64,000 bases of DNA from Pseudomonas sp. R37(2017) (GCF_002113375.1 NZ_NEHO01000001.1:62001-126000); one strand, 5' to 3'; positions 38,916 to 50,798 are shown, counted from the stretch's first letter. Numbers and translations are program-made. The notes: generated by a model not told the origin, from the letters alone.

Positions 38916-39476
38916 TCACTGAGGCGTTTTGGCCGTCGGCAAGAGTTGCTCCTTGAACGGAATATCAGCGGGTACGCTGATTCCGCTGGCAAGCCACTGA
39001 CTGCTCCACCCGAGAATCAGGTTTTTGGACCAATCGGCGACCAATAGAAATCTTGGCACGAGCTGTGACTCTTTCCACCACCCGTCCTGCTGTACCGGCC
39101 CCAGGCTCAACAGCCCGACGGCGATAACCACCAGCAACCCGCCACGCGCGGCGCCGAAGGCCATGCCGAGGAATCGGTCGGTCCCGGAGAGCCCGGTGAC
39201 GCGAACCAGTTCGCCGATAAGATAATTGATCATTGCGCCTACGATTAAAGTGGCGACAAACATGATGGCACAGCCTGTGATTATACGGGCTGATGGCGTT
39301 TGAATGTACCCGCCGAGGTACTCGGACAGTGAACCACCGAACATCCAGGCAACGACTCCTGCGATGATCCAGGTCAGCAGCGACAGCGCTTCTTTGACGA
39401 AGCCGCGGCTCAGACTGATCAATGCGGAGATGGCGATGATAGCTACGATCGCCCAGTCAACCCAGGTAAATGGCAC
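38916..39476 (-). CDS. cvpA: CvpA family membrane protein
   Basis: 186 aa from GTG 39476 (MPFTWVDWAIVAIIAISALI). Four membrane segments with the family pattern SLSRGFVKEALSLLTWIIA and GLSGTDRFLGMAFGAARGGL. Needed in E. coli for colicin V export and envelope stress tolerance. It lies directly upstream of purF in the same transcript. Confidence 0.95.
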   Translation of the reverse strand: MPFTWVDWAIVAIIAISALISLSRGFVKEALSLLTWIIAGVVAWMFGGSLSEYLGGYIQTPSARIITGCAIMFVATLIVGAMINYLIGELVRVTGLSGTDRFLGMAFGAARGGLLVVIAVGLLSLGPVQQDGWWKESQLVPRFLLVADWSKNLILGWSSQWLASGISVPADIPFKEQLLPTAKTPQ

Positions 39477-39574
39477 AGTGCAGCCTACAGACGGATAAGG
39501 CGGCGCATTTTAGCAGAGCCCATGCTTGTCGGTAAGCTGCGATTGTCAGTGCATTTCATATCGGGGCGATAGTT

Positions 39575-40258
39575 TTAGCCGCGCTCCGGTTGAAAGCGTA
39601 CGACAAATCCCTTGAGGTTCTGCTGGCGGTTCAACAAGTCACGCAGCCGGTCGGCTTCGGCACGCTCGATCAGCGGCCCGACAAACACCCGGTTTTTGCC
39701 GTCGGCGGTACGGATGTAGGCGTTGTAACCCTGGCTGCGCAGGGTTTTCTGAAGTTTTTCCGCGCTTTCACGGCTCGACAGGCTGGCCAGTTGCACCGAC
39801 CAACTGACAGACAGGCCATTGGCGTCGACACGGCTTTGCGTGGTGTCCGGCTTGCCAGGTGCCGCCGCGATAGGCTGCGCAGGCGCGGTCGCAGGCTTGG
39901 CGGCCAGAGCCGGAACCGGCGCTGGCGCAGGCGCAGGCGCAGGCGCAGGTGGCGGTGTAACCGGCTTGGCGGCAGGCGCAGGAGCCACCGGCACAACTGG
40001 CGTCGTCGATTCCTGCTGGGCGATTTCGTCATCGCTCGGCACAGGCTCCTGAGGCAAGGCTTGCGGCTCGGGCACCGCCACGGGCTCGACCTGCACCTGA
40101 GGCATCGCCGGCGCTTGCGGAGCCGCCGGCGCTTCGACCGTCACCTGCCGCTGCTCGTCCTGGCGGGAAAACAGCATCGGCAGAAAAATCACCGCCAGCG
40201 CGACCAACACCAGAGCGCCAACCATGCGCTGCTTGTATGCCTTATCCAGCAATGCCAT
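39575..40258 (-). CDS. dedD: SPOR-domain membrane protein (DedD-like)
   Basis: 227 aa from ATG 40258 ([20 protein letters not shown]). Short cytoplasmic N-terminus, one membrane span (about 12-30), a long Pro/Ala/Val-rich periplasmic linker (about 40-150) and a C-terminal SPOR domain (about 155-225: WSVQLASLSSRESAEKL ... RVFVGPLIERAEADRL). Localises to the septum by binding glycan strands. It overlaps the folC end by 17 nt. The linker contains a coding hexamer repeat. Confidence 0.93.
   Translation of the reverse strand: MALLDKAYKQRMVGALVLVALAVIFLPMLFSRQDEQRQVTVEAPAAPQAPAMPQVQVEPVAVPEPQALPQEPVPSDDEIAQQESTTPVVPVAPAPAAKPVTPPPAPAPAPAPAPVPALAAKPATAPAQPIAAAPGKPDTTQSRVDANGLSVSWSVQLASLSSRESAEKLQKTLRSQGYNAYIRTADGKNRVFVGPLIERAEADRLRDLLNRQQNLKGFVVRFQPERG
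39924..39947. repeat. Tandem hexamer GGCGCA x4 inside the SPOR protein linker
   Basis: Four exact copies of GGCGCA encode the alternating Ala-Pro linker on the minus strand. Copy-number change would lengthen or shorten the linker by two residues without a frameshift. Confidence 0.8.
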
Positions 40259-41549
40259 TTGCCGCGTCCTCCGTGGAGCGCCGATCCAGCCATTCAAGGG
40301 CCTCGGCGACACAATAAAATGATCCGAACAACAGGATTTCGTCGTCGCTCGTAGCCTGAGCGCACTGCCCTTCCAGGGCAGCCGCCACACTTTCGTAGGA
40401 CGTGACCGAAGCGCCCAGCCCTTGCAACGCACCGTGCAGGTCCGCAACCGGACGCGCCCGAGGCGAATCCAGCGGCGCGACAGCCCAATGCTGGACACTG
40501 GCATTCAATTCGCCGACGACACCGCCCAGGTCCTTGTCCGCCAGCAGCCCGAACACCGCCAGACGCTTGACGACCGGTGGACGACTGGCCAGACGACGGG
40601 CCAGATACTCCGCCGCATGCGGGTTATGCCCCACATCCAGCAATAAATTCAAACGCTTGCCTTGCCACTCGAACTCGCGGCGATCCAGGCGACCGACCAC
40701 CTTCGTTGCCCGCAGCGCTTCGACAATCTGCGCATCCACCCAAGGCAGGCCGAGCAGCAAGTAAGCCTGCAACGCCAGCGCAGCGTTTTCCATCGGCAGA
40801 TCAAGCAGCGGCAGATCGCGCAACTCGACTGCACGCCCTTGCGAATCGACACCGCGCCACTGCCAGTTGTGATCGGTGATGCCGAGATCGAAATCACGCC
40901 CACGCAGGAAAAACGGGCAGTTGAGCTCGCGCGCCTTGTCCAGCAGGGGTTGCGGAGGATTCAGATCACCGCAGAGCGCCGGAGCGCCCCGACGGAAAAT
41001 ACCGGCCTTCTCGAAAGCCACGGACTCTCGGGTATTACCGAGGTAGTCCGCATGATCGACGCCGATACTGGTGACCAACGCCATGTCGGCGTCCACTACA
41101 TTGACCGTATCCAGGCGACCGCCCAGACCGACTTCCAGCACCACCGCATCGAGCCCGGAGCGCTGGAACAGCCAGAACGCCGCCAGGGTGCCCATTTCGA
41201 AGTAAGTCAGGGAAGTTTCACCGCGCCCGGCCTCTACCGCAGCAAAGGCCTCGCACAGTTCGGCATCCGAGGCTTCGACACCATTGACCGTTACACGCTC
41301 GTTGTAGCGCAGCAGGTGCGGGGAGTTGTAAACCCCGACCTTCAAGCCCTGGGCGCGCAGCAAGGACGCCACGAACGCACAGGTGGAACCCTTGCCGTTG
41401 GTCCCGGTGACCGTAATCACCCGTGGCGCCGGCTTGCCCAGCCCCATGCGGGACGCTACCTGCTGCGACCGCTCCAGCCCCATGTCGATGGCTGAAGGGT
41501 GCAACTGCTCAAGGTAGGCGAGCCATTCGCCGAGGGTACGCTGGGTCAT
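40242..41549 (-). CDS. folC: Bifunctional folylpolyglutamate / dihydrofolate synthase
   Basis: 435 aa Mur-ligase-type enzyme adding Glu to dihydropteroate and folates. P-loop [12 protein letters not shown] (about residues 48-59), Mg/ATP motif with [14 protein letters not shown]-terminal domain with DVGHNPHAA. The start at ATG 41549 ([15 protein letters not shown]) overlaps the accD stop by 4 nt. Confidence 0.96.
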   Translation of the reverse strand: MTQRTLGEWLAYLEQLHPSAIDMGLERSQQVASRMGLGKPAPRVITVTGTNGKGSTCAFVASLLRAQGLKVGVYNSPHLLRYNERVTVNGVEASDAELCEAFAAVEAGRGETSLTYFEMGTLAAFWLFQRSGLDAVVLEVGLGGRLDTVNVVDADMALVTSIGVDHADYLGNTRESVAFEKAGIFRRGAPALCGDLNPPQPLLDKARELNCPFFLRGRDFDLGITDHNWQWRGVDSQGRAVELRDLPLLDLPMENAALALQAYLLLGLPWVDAQIVEALRATKVVGRLDRREFEWQGKRLNLLLDVGHNPHAAEYLARRLASRPPVVKRLAVFGLLADKDLGGVVGELNASVQHWAVAPLDSPRARPVADLHGALQGLGASVTSYESVAAALEGQCAQATSDDEILLFGSFYCVAEALEWLDRRSTEDAANGIAG

Positions 41550-42466
41550 ACGCTGGCAGGTACCGGTGGAACCACGATCGGCTCGACAGGGGCAGCCACG
41601 AACTTCGGCGTCGGCAAGCCCATCATTTGCGCCAGCAGGTTGCCCAGACGCGGACGCAGTTCCTGACGGTCGATGATCATGTCGATGGCACCGTGCTCCA
41701 GCAGGAACTCGCTGCGCTGGAAGCCTTCCGGCAGTTTTTCGCGCACGGTCTGCTCGATCACACGCGGACCGGCAAAACCGATCAACGCCTTCGGCTCGCC
41801 GACAATCACGTCGCCCAGCATCGCCAGACTGGCGGAAACGCCACCGTAGACCGGGTCGGTCAGCACGGAGATGAACGGGATGCCCTCTTCGCGCAGGCGC
41901 GCCAGCACCGCGGAGGTCTTGGCCATCTGCATCAGGGAGATCAGCGCTTCCTGCATCCGCGCACCACCGGAGGCGGAGAAGCAGACCATCGGGCAACGTT
42001 TTTCCAGGGCGTAGTTGGCGGCACGAACGAAGCGCTCACCGACGATGGCGCCCATCGAACCGCCCATGAAGGAAAACTCGAACGCCGAAACCACAATCGG
42101 CATACCCAGCAAAGTACCGCTCATGGAAACCAGCGCGTCCTTTTCACCGGTCTGCTTTTGCGCAGCGGTCAGGCGGTCCTTGTACTTCTTGCCGTCGCGG
42201 AACTTCAGGCGGTCGACCGGCTCCAGGTCAGCACCCAGCTCGGTACGGCCTTCAACGTCGAGGAAGATGTCGATACGGGCGCGAGCGCCGATGCGCATGT
42301 GATGATTGCACTTGGGGCAAACGTCCAGGGTCTTTTCCAACTCCGGACGATACAGCACAGCCTCGCAAGAAGGGCATTTGTGCCAAAGACCTTCAGGCAC
42401 CGAGCTCTTCTTGACCTCGGAACGCATGATCGAAGGGATCAGTTTGTCTACTAACCAGTTGCTCAT
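41546..42466 (-). CDS. accD: Acetyl-CoA carboxylase carboxyltransferase beta subunit
   Basis: 306 aa. The N-terminal four-cysteine zinc ribbon (CPSC at about 28-31, CPKC about 15 residues later) and a crotonase-like core with [13 protein letters not shown] and [20 protein letters not shown] are intact. Partner of AccA (not in the window) in malonyl-CoA synthesis. It heads the accD-folC-dedD-cvpA-purF block. Confidence 0.98.
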   Translation of the reverse strand: MSNWLVDKLIPSIMRSEVKKSSVPEGLWHKCPSCEAVLYRPELEKTLDVCPKCNHHMRIGARARIDIFLDVEGRTELGADLEPVDRLKFRDGKKYKDRLTAAQKQTGEKDALVSMSGTLLGMPIVVSAFEFSFMGGSMGAIVGERFVRAANYALEKRCPMVCFSASGGARMQEALISLMQMAKTSAVLARLREEGIPFISVLTDPVYGGVSASLAMLGDVIVGEPKALIGFAGPRVIEQTVREKLPEGFQRSEFLLEHGAIDMIIDRQELRPRLGNLLAQMMGLPTPKFVAAPVEPIVVPPVPASV

Positions 42467-42683
42467 GCTTTCTTTCTCCAGTACCGGCGGCTCGAACGCT
42501 CTGGTTCGCAGCCCCGTGTATGCCCTAGCGCTAAATTCATGTGTGCGGCGACGGTCGATGGACTGCCACGGTCAGCGCGAAACATGACCTGCGTGCAACC
42601 ACAAACCCTCGGATCTGCCTGCTGCATGCAGTGCATCCGCTTTGTACAGTGCAGTGGACGGCGGCAGTCTGCCAGCCGTCACA

Positions 42684-43310
42684 TCAACAGGTGCTACCGC
42701 GTACCGCTTTGATAAATGCCTGAATCTTTGCGTGATCCTTGATGCCCTTGCTCGCCTCTACCCCGCCACTGACATCCACCGCATATGGCCGAACGCGTGC
42801 AACCGCTTCGGCGACGTTATCCGGCGTCAGACCTCCGGCGAGAATGATCGGTTTGCTCAAGTTCGGCGGTATCAGTGACCAGTCAAATGCCTCGCCGGTT
42901 CCTCCAGGAACGCCTTCGACATAGGTATCGAGCAAGATTCCGCTGGCACTTGCATAGGCATCACAGGCCGCGGCGATGTCATCGCCCGCCTTGACCCGCA
43001 GGGCCTTGATGTACGGGCGGTGCCAACCCTCACAATCCGCCGCGCTTTCATCACCGTGAAACTGCAGCAAGTCCAGGGGCACCGCATCGAGCAGTTCACC
43101 CAGCTCGCAACGGCTGGCATTGACGAACAGGCCCACGGTTGTCACGAACGGCGGCAGCGCCTGGATAATCGAGCGCGCCTGCTGGAACGTCACCGCACGA
43201 GGGCTTTTGGCGTAGAACACCAATCCGATGGCATCGGCCCCGGCCTCGACGGCTGCCAACGCATCCTCTATGCGGGTAATCCCACAGATCTTGCTGCGAA
43301 CGGCTGACAT
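42684..43310 (-). CDS. trpF: Phosphoribosylanthranilate isomerase
   Basis: 208 aa from ATG 43310 ([17 protein letters not shown]). Catalyses the Amadori rearrangement in tryptophan synthesis. TIM-barrel hallmarks: KICGITR with catalytic Cys, VGLFVN, LQFHGDE, and the phosphate-binding [10 protein letters not shown] and VDVSGGVE with catalytic Asp. trpF is split from the other trp genes, as usual in Pseudomonas, and lies between truA and accD. Confidence 0.97.
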   Translation of the reverse strand: MSAVRSKICGITRIEDALAAVEAGADAIGLVFYAKSPRAVTFQQARSIIQALPPFVTTVGLFVNASRCELGELLDAVPLDLLQFHGDESAADCEGWHRPYIKALRVKAGDDIAAACDAYASASGILLDTYVEGVPGGTGEAFDWSLIPPNLSKPIILAGGLTPDNVAEAVARVRPYAVDVSGGVEASKGIKDHAKIQAFIKAVRGSTC

Positions 43311-43373
43311 GTCGATACAACTCCAAGACAAATCCGGGAAAGTCCCGGATGGTAACAAAAGCATTCGAGGGCG

Positions 43374-44198
43374 TCAGCCGCCAAGTTCCGAGAAGCCGGT
43401 CAGGAAGTGTGGACCGATGTAACGCTCGGGCAATTCGAACTCGTCACGGTACTCGACCTGCACCAGATACAGACCGAATGGATGCGCCGTCACGCCACCG
43501 GTCCGGCGAATCCGGCTCTCAAGCACCTCTTTCATCCACTCCACCGGACGCTCGCCGGCGCCGATGGTCATCAGCACGCCGGCAATGTTGCGCACCATGT
43601 GATGCAGAAAGGCGTTGGCGCGAATATCCAGCACGATCATCTTGCCGTGGCGGGTGACGCGCAGGTGATGCAACTCCTTGATTGGCGACTTGGCCTGGCA
43701 CTGGCCAGCGCGGAATGCGCTGAAATCATGGATACCGAGCAGGTACTGGGCGGCCTCGGCCATGCGTTCGACGTCCAGCGGGCGGTGGTTCCAGGTCACC
43801 TCTTCGTTCAGGTGCGCCGGGCGGATCTGATCGTTGTAGATCACGTAGCGATAACGCCGGGCAATGGCCTTGAACCGCGCGTGGAAATGCGCCGGCATGA
43901 CCTTGGCCCAGCTGACGCTGACGTCGTGGGGCAAGTTGATGTTGGCGCCCATGGTCCAGGCCTTCATCGAACGCTCGACCTGGGTATCGAAATGCACCAC
44001 CTGCCCGCAGGCATGCACCCCGGCGTCGGTACGCCCGGCGCACATCAGCGAAACGGGTGAGTCAGCGACTTTGGACAAGGCGTTTTCGAGGGTTTCCTGC
44101 ACGGTGAGGACCCCGGACGCCTGGCGCTGCCAGCCGCGGTAGCGCGAGCCTTTGTATTCGACGCCCAGCGCGATCCGGAAAAAGCCGTCGGCTGCCAT
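43374..44198 (-). CDS. truA: tRNA pseudouridine(38-40) synthase
   Basis: 274 aa. Modifies uridines 38-40 of the tRNA anticodon arm. Catalytic Asp in CAGRTDAGVHACGQ (about residue 59), then RRYRYVIYN and HHMVRNIAGVL segments. The start chosen is ATG 44198 (MAADGFFRIALGVEYKGSRY). The frame is open to 44360, but the extension is not protein-like for the family and overlaps a REP. Confidence 0.96.
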   Translation of the reverse strand: MAADGFFRIALGVEYKGSRYRGWQRQASGVLTVQETLENALSKVADSPVSLMCAGRTDAGVHACGQVVHFDTQVERSMKAWTMGANINLPHDVSVSWAKVMPAHFHARFKAIARRYRYVIYNDQIRPAHLNEEVTWNHRPLDVERMAEAAQYLLGIHDFSAFRAGQCQAKSPIKELHHLRVTRHGKMIVLDIRANAFLHHMVRNIAGVLMTIGAGERPVEWMKEVLESRIRRTGGVTAHPFGLYLVQVEYRDEFELPERYIGPHFLTGFSELGG

Positions 44199-44318
44199 TT
44201 CGGCGGCCGGGTTATCTATATTTGCCAAGGAAGGACAGCCTGCTGTGTACCAAAGGCGGGCATTATAAGGCCGCCGGGCGGGGATGCCAGAGAGATCTCC
44301 TTTGACTGTTCCGCCCTC

Positions 44319-44346
44319 ATCGCGGGCAAGCCCGCTCCCACAGGGT
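44319..44346. repeat. REP element (single)
   Basis: ATCGCGGGCAAGCCCGCTCC followed by CACAGGG matches the REPs at 51681 and 51733. A lone copy upstream of truA. Confidence 0.7.
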
Positions 44347-44457
44347 TCTGTGGCGCTCAAAAAGCCTGCGAAGCCACGACAGGCGACATCGACTCATCGA
44401 CCAAACAAAAACGGCAGCCTCAATGGACTGCCGTTCTGTTCACAACATACCGATCAC

Positions 44458-47082
44458 TCAAGCCAGGCGCGAAAGCATCTCCCTGGCTTCGCTCTTCTGC
44501 TCGGCATTGCCTTCGCTCACGACCTCATTGAGGATGTCGCGGGCGCCATCGCTGTCGCCCATGTCGATATAGGCCTGAGCCAGGTCGAGCTTGGTGGCCG
44601 CTTCGTCGGTACCCGAGAGGAAGTCGAAGTCATCGTCGCCATCGAGTGCGGCATCAGCCTCGGTAAACGTCGGCTCGCCGAGACTGCTGGACAGGCTCTC
44701 CAGCTCGGCGTGGACGTCCTCCAGCTCCGCCGCGAACGCGTCCGGCACATCCGGCACTTGCATTTCGTCGGCCAGCGACAGATCGAAATCGGCCGGCAGC
44801 TCCAGATCATCCAGAGCGATCTCGGGAACGACTGGGGGTTGGGCGGCAGGAAAATCCTTCACGCCCTCATCCAGATCCAGCAGGAAATCGTCTTCAGCCA
44901 GCATCGCCGGTGACGGCTCCGCACCGAGATCCAGGTCCAGATCGAAGTCCGACAGATCGTCGAGGCTTTCCTTGATTTCAGTCTGTTGCTGCAACACCGA
45001 GCCGAAACTCAGATCGTCGTCCAGCGGGAACTCGTCCAGATCCGCCAGCGCGGTCACTTCAGGCTCCGGCGCAGGTGCAGGCGCCACCGGCGTAATCGAG
45101 TCCAGATCATCCAGGCTCAGGTCGAAGGCGCTGTCGAGATCGTCCTCCAGCGGCGCGGAAGCTGGCTCCGGCACTTGCGGCTCGTCAAGCAGCAGATCCT
45201 TGACGTATTGCGCGTCCAGCTCGGCAGCAACGGCGGCCGCGGCAATGCCGCCGGCAGCCACCAGCGCCATGGCCGGGAAACGACTTTTGAGTTTTTCAAC
45301 CTGGGCGTAGTTGTCGCCATTGGCCACCAGCTTACGCTCCTGGCCGACAAAGGCATCGCGGTCGCCTTGCTGGCCGTAGACTTCCATCAGTTTCAGGCGC
45401 AAGTCGCTGCGCTGAGGCTCTTGCTTGACACCGTCCTCCAGCAACGCGGCGGCCTGGTTCAAACGACCGGCATTGATGTGCGACTGAGCCTGGCCCAGCA
45501 CGTCGTCGGAACGCTCGGCAGCCGGCGCCACCAATGGCGCGGCAATCGGCGTGGTCATCACCACCGGAGCAACCACCGGCGCGGGTGCGGGAGCTGGCGT
45601 CGGTGCAGTTGCCAGCTTCACGCTCGGCGGTGGCACTTCCAGGCCTTCGAAGCTGCTTTCCGGCAGATCGAGATCGGCCGAGAACGGCGGCTCTTCAGCC
45701 AGGGCACGGGCCATGCGCAGATGCTTCTCGGCTTCTTGCTGGGCCTTGCGACGACGCGCCAGCAACAGCAGCAGGAGCAACAGCACCACCACACCGCCGC
45801 CCATCAGCCCCAACAGCACCGGATTGGTCAGCAACTCATTGAATTTCTGATCGTCGGATGCCGTGGGGGTCGCTTCGAGAGGCTTCTCGGCCGGCGCCGG
45901 AGTAGCCTCGGGCGCTGGCGCAGGGGCAACCGGTGCCGCTTCTGTCGGAGCAGGCGTTGCCGGATTGGGTGTCAGCTCGGCCGACATCGCCGGAGCCGTC
46001 GCGGCAGCTGGCGCAGCATTGGCGCCCTCGGCCTGCAACTTGGCCAGCTGGTTGTTCTTCAGCTCGATCAGGCGTTGCAGCTTGTCCATCTGGCTTTGCA
46101 GATCGGCTACGCGACTTTTCAGCTCGGCGTTATCACGACGACTGGCATCGAGGCTCTCCTGGGTTACCGCCAACTTGTTGCTCAGGGCCTTGGCATCGCC
46201 GGCAGCTCCTTTGCCACGGTTCTTGCCAGACTCGGCAGAAACCAGGCTCAGCTTGTCACTGGACGCTTGCGCCGGAGCACCCTCGGTACGAGCGCGATTG
46301 GTGGCATCAAGCTGTTGCTGCCCTGCCCCTGGTTTCGCCACATAACGGCGACCCTGACGCCAGGCCTTGTTCTGCGCGGCTACTTCGGCAATGGCCTTGG
46401 GCTGCGACAGGCCGGTGCTTTGCACCTGATCCGGCAGACGCAACACCTGGCCGGTTTTCAGGCGGTTGATGTTGCCGTCAATGAAGGCGTCCGGGTTCAG
46501 CGCCTGGATGGCCAGCATGGTTTGCTGGATCGAACCGCCATTACGCGCCTTCGCGGCGATTTCCCACAGGGTATCGCGCGGCGTGGTGGTGTACTGGGAC
46601 GGCTTGGTCGCACCGGTCACCGGCGCGGCAACCGTTGAAGTCGGTGCGGGCTGCGCAGCCGCCTCGGCGGTTTGCGTTGAGAATTTCGATGGATCGAGCA
46701 GCACACTGTAGTCACGCAGCAAACGACCATTGGGCCACATGACCTGAACCAGGAACTTCACCATGGGCTCAGAGAGTGGCTTGCTGGAAGTCACGCGCAG
46801 GATGCTTTTACCGCTGGCGTTCAGCACCGGGGTGAAGGTCAAGTCATTGAGAAACGCCTGGCGGTCGACACCGGCCTTGGCGAAATCTTCCGGCGAAGCC
46901 AGGCTCGGCACCACTTCGGCAGCCGTGAGATCCTTGACATCGAGCAGCTCGATTTCTGCCACCAGAGGCTGGTTGAGCGTCGATTTCAGGGTCAACTCCC
47001 CGAGCCCGAGGGCATGCGCCATACCGGAGGACAGCGCCGAGGCGGCCGCTATTGCTAACACCAGTTTGCGAACTTGAACCAT
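44458..47082 (-). CDS. fimV: FimV-type polar hub protein
   Basis: 874 aa from ATG 47082. Signal peptide (about 1-24, SGMAHA-LGLGEL), periplasmic FimV N-terminal domain and a LysM-like segment (about 167-220, YTTTPRDTLWEIAAKARNGG), a coiled coil (about 310-345), a Pro/Ala-rich linker, one membrane span (LLGLMGGGVVVLLLLLLLLA), and a very acidic cytoplasmic region with a C-terminal TPR-like FimV motif (LDLAQAYIDMGDSDGARDIL). Organises cell-pole type IV pili and chemosensory machinery in Pseudomonas. Confidence 0.95.
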   Translation of the reverse strand: MVQVRKLVLAIAAASALSSGMAHALGLGELTLKSTLNQPLVAEIELLDVKDLTAAEVVPSLASPEDFAKAGVDRQAFLNDLTFTPVLNASGKSILRVTSSKPLSEPMVKFLVQVMWPNGRLLRDYSVLLDPSKFSTQTAEAAAQPAPTSTVAAPVTGATKPSQYTTTPRDTLWEIAAKARNGGSIQQTMLAIQALNPDAFIDGNINRLKTGQVLRLPDQVQSTGLSQPKAIAEVAAQNKAWRQGRRYVAKPGAGQQQLDATNRARTEGAPAQASSDKLSLVSAESGKNRGKGAAGDAKALSNKLAVTQESLDASRRDNAELKSRVADLQSQMDKLQRLIELKNNQLAKLQAEGANAAPAAATAPAMSAELTPNPATPAPTEAAPVAPAPAPEATPAPAEKPLEATPTASDDQKFNELLTNPVLLGLMGGGVVVLLLLLLLLARRRKAQQEAEKHLRMARALAEEPPFSADLDLPESSFEGLEVPPPSVKLATAPTPAPAPAPVVAPVVMTTPIAAPLVAPAAERSDDVLGQAQSHINAGRLNQAAALLEDGVKQEPQRSDLRLKLMEVYGQQGDRDAFVGQERKLVANGDNYAQVEKLKSRFPAMALVAAGGIAAAAVAAELDAQYVKDLLLDEPQVPEPASAPLEDDLDSAFDLSLDDLDSITPVAPAPAPEPEVTALADLDEFPLDDDLSFGSVLQQQTEIKESLDDLSDFDLDLDLGAEPSPAMLAEDDFLLDLDEGVKDFPAAQPPVVPEIALDDLELPADFDLSLADEMQVPDVPDAFAAELEDVHAELESLSSSLGEPTFTEADAALDGDDDFDFLSGTDEAATKLDLAQAYIDMGDSDGARDILNEVVSEGNAEQKSEAREMLSRLA

Positions 47083-47286
47083 TAGCTCATCCTTAGTTTG
47101 AACATTCCTCGGCCAGCGAGAAGGTATTGATAACCGCTGCCGCAAGGCATTGCGCACAACGGCGAGGGTCGTCGCGCGCGGTCTATTCATTAATGCCCGG
47201 AAAGCCCCGCAGAGTGGCTCGCCTTCAGCACTCCGGCAAGCATAGGCTCGCCCGGAATCATTCGACAAATTGTTGCGAAGTATCTT

Positions 47287-48297
47287 TTACAGCAGGTCTT
47301 TTATCAACAACTCGGCCAGCTGCACAGCGTTGAGCGCAGTGCCTTTGCGTACGTTATCTGACGTCAGCCACAAATTAAGTTCCGACAGGTCGTCGATCCC
47401 ATGGCGAACCCGACCGATGTAGACCACATCCTGCCCTACAGCATCGCCCACCGGCGTCGGGTAATCGCCAGCCTCTACCAACTCGATGCCGGGTGCGTCC
47501 TCCAGCGCCGCATTGATTTTCGCCAGGTCGATTTCACTCGCGGCCTGCAGGGTCACGCTATAGCTATCGCCAAAAAACACCGGGGCTTGAATGCACGTGA
47601 CGGAAATCTTCAATGAAGGCAGCGCCATGACCTGGCGCAATTCACGCACCAGGCGTTTTTCCAGCAGCGTGTGACCTTGTTCGTCCGGTTTGCCGACTTC
47701 CGCCAGCAGGTTGAAGGTCATCTGCCGATCAAAGAATTTCGGCTCCAACGGACGCATGTTGAGCAGTTCAGCAGTCTGTCGCGCCAACTCGGTCACGGCT
47801 TCACGGCCCAGGGTGGACACCGCCAGGTTCGCCGTCAGGCTGATGCGCTGCAGATCGAGCAAGCCCAGCAATGGTGCGAGGACCACCGCCAGCGTGGTGG
47901 CCGACGGGCTTGGACTGCTGACCAGAAAGGGCTTTTTCAAGCCTGCCAGCACTTGGGCGTTGGCCTCGGGCACGACCTGCGGCGCCTTTTCCGCCGGCAA
48001 GGCACCGGAAAGATCGATCACCGAGCAACCGGCATCTGTCGCGCGGGAAGCAAAACTCAAGGAAACCGCCGGGCCGGCGGCAAAAAAAGCTAATTGCACT
48101 TTGCTGAAGTCGAACTCATCGACTTCCCGCACTCGCACGTTCTTGCCACGAAACAGCACCGAACTGCCAGCGGATTCACTGCTGGCCAGCAGGTGCAGAG
48201 CGCCGATCGGGAAATCGCGCTCTTCGAGAATCTGCACGAGCGTTTCGCCGACAGTACCGGTGGCGCCGATCACGGCAATATCAATGGACTGGCTCAT
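47287..48297 (-). CDS. Aspartate-semialdehyde dehydrogenase paralogue (Usg-like)
   Basis: 336 aa from ATG 48297. N-terminal NADP-binding IAVIGATGTVGETLVQIL as in Asd. In the active-site segment a true ASADH has Asn-Cys-x-T, but here the sequence is LVSSPSPSATTLA with Ser in place of the nucleophilic Cys, so the enzyme is probably not a working ASADH. E. coli Usg is a known protein of this kind. It lies next to the real asd gene; the role is not established. Confidence 0.88.
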   Translation of the reverse strand: MSQSIDIAVIGATGTVGETLVQILEERDFPIGALHLLASSESAGSSVLFRGKNVRVREVDEFDFSKVQLAFFAAGPAVSLSFASRATDAGCSVIDLSGALPAEKAPQVVPEANAQVLAGLKKPFLVSSPSPSATTLAVVLAPLLGLLDLQRISLTANLAVSTLGREAVTELARQTAELLNMRPLEPKFFDRQMTFNLLAEVGKPDEQGHTLLEKRLVRELRQVMALPSLKISVTCIQAPVFFGDSYSVTLQAASEIDLAKINAALEDAPGIELVEAGDYPTPVGDAVGQDVVYIGRVRHGIDDLSELNLWLTSDNVRKGTALNAVQLAELLIKDLL

Positions 48298-48391
48298 GGT
48301 TTGACCTCTGGCGAAACGGCGGGAGCGGCACTTTACCGGGTGGGTGGCATGCAGGCAATTCTGCCGGGCCTTGTGGCGCAAGTAATGGCCC

Positions 48392-48457
48392 CTTCGCGAG
48401 CAGGCTCGCTCCCACAAGGAAATGCGATCAATGTGGGAGCGAGCCTGCTCGCGAAGG
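48392..48457. repeat. REPIN: inverted pair of REPs
   Basis: CTTCGCGAGCAGGCTCGCTC-CCACA (48392-48416) and its exact 25-nt inverse (48433-48457) flank a 16-nt spacer. A complete REP doublet between the asd paralogue's leader and asd. Confidence 0.92.
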
Positions 48458-48484
48458 CGTCGGGCCTGACAACATTTTTTCCAT

Positions 48485-48516
48485 AAAAAAACCCGCACCT
48501 CTTTCAAGGCGCGGGT
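48485..48516 (-). terminator. Terminator of asd
   Basis: Minus strand ACCCGCGCC, TTGAAAGA loop, GGTGCGGGT and seven U, 20 nt behind the asd stop. Confidence 0.92.
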
Positions 48517-48536
48517 TCTTTCATTGCTTCAATCGA

Positions 48537-49649
48537 TCAACGCTCGAGCAGGATCCGCAGCATGCGACGCAGCGGCTCTGCCGCGCCCCACAGCAACTGG
48601 TCGCCGACGGTAAACGCGCCGACAAACTGCGAACCCATGTTCAGCTTGCGCAGACGGCCAACCGGGATGTTCAGGGTGCCGGTGACCTTGTTCGGGCTCA
48701 GTTCCTGAATGCTGGTCTCACGGTTGTTTGGCACCAGCTTGACCCAAGGGTTGTGCTGGCTGATCAGCCCTTCGATATCGGCGATCGGTACGTCTTTGTT
48801 CAGCTTGATGGTCAGTGCCTGGCTGTGGCACCGCATGGCGCCGATGCGCACGCAGATACCGTCGACCGGGATCGGGCTCTTGAAGCGACCGAGGATCTTG
48901 TTGGTCTCGGCCTGGGCCTTCCACTCTTCGCGGCTCTGGCCGTTCGGCAGTTCCTTGTCGATCCACGGGATCAGGCTGCCGGCCAGCGGTACGCCGAAGT
49001 TTTCGGTCGGGTACGCGTCGCTGCGCATGGCTTCGGCAACACGACGGTCGATGTCGAGGATCGCGCTGGCCGGATCGGCCAGTTGATCGGCGACAGAAGC
49101 GTGGGTCGCGCCCATTTGCTTGATCAGTTCACGCATGTTCTGCGCGCCGGCACCGGAGGCCGCCTGATAAGTCATGGCGCTCATCCACTCCACCAGGCCA
49201 GCTTCGAACAGGCCACCCAGGCCCATCAGCATCAGGCTGACGGTGCAGTTGCCGCCGATGTAGTTCTTGGTACCGGCGTCCAGTTGCTGGTCGATGACCT
49301 TGCGGTTCACCGGATCCAGAACGATCACCGCGTCATCCTGCATGCGCAGGCTGGAAGCGGCGTCGATCCAGTAACCCTGCCAGCCGGCTTCGCGCAGTTT
49401 GGGGAAGACTTCGCTGGTGTAGTCGCCACCCTGGCAGGTCAGAATCACGTCGAGGGTTTTCAGCTCTTCAATGCTGTAAGCGTCCTTGAGCGGAGCAATG
49501 TCCTTGCCCACGGACGGGCCTTGGCCACCGACATTGGAAGTGGTGAAAAACACCGGCTCGATGAGATCAAAATCCTGCTCTTCCAGCATCCGCTGCATGA
49601 GCACGGAACCGACCATACCGCGCCAACCGATCAGACCTACACGTTTCAT
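48537..49649 (-). CDS. asd: Aspartate-semialdehyde dehydrogenase
   Basis: 370 aa. Makes aspartate semialdehyde for Lys, Met, Thr and diaminopimelate. N-terminal [17 protein letters not shown] (the Gram-negative form), catalytic Cys in [12 protein letters not shown], and [11 protein letters not shown] with the substrate-binding Arg and His. Full length and intact, in contrast to the neighbouring paralogue. Confidence 0.97.
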   Translation of the reverse strand: MKRVGLIGWRGMVGSVLMQRMLEEQDFDLIEPVFFTTSNVGGQGPSVGKDIAPLKDAYSIEELKTLDVILTCQGGDYTSEVFPKLREAGWQGYWIDAASSLRMQDDAVIVLDPVNRKVIDQQLDAGTKNYIGGNCTVSLMLMGLGGLFEAGLVEWMSAMTYQAASGAGAQNMRELIKQMGATHASVADQLADPASAILDIDRRVAEAMRSDAYPTENFGVPLAGSLIPWIDKELPNGQSREEWKAQAETNKILGRFKSPIPVDGICVRIGAMRCHSQALTIKLNKDVPIADIEGLISQHNPWVKLVPNNRETSIQELSPNKVTGTLNIPVGRLRKLNMGSQFVGAFTVGDQLLWGAAEPLRRMLRILLER

Positions 49650-49715
49650 CGCAACTACACCTTCTTGAAATGTGGGCCGCTGCCTTGTCTTGAATTTGGC
49701 AGCGGGCCCGAGAGA

Positions 49716-50798
<1,083 letters not shown>

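Noticed and set aside
44199..44360. Upstream extension of truA
   Set aside because: It runs into a REP element and its product (CGSGLARDEGG) is the typical translation of REP sequence.
48298..48507. Upstream extension of the asd paralogue
   Set aside because: It translates a REPIN (SLWERACSRRGHYLR); the MSQSIDIAVIGATG start fits the family.
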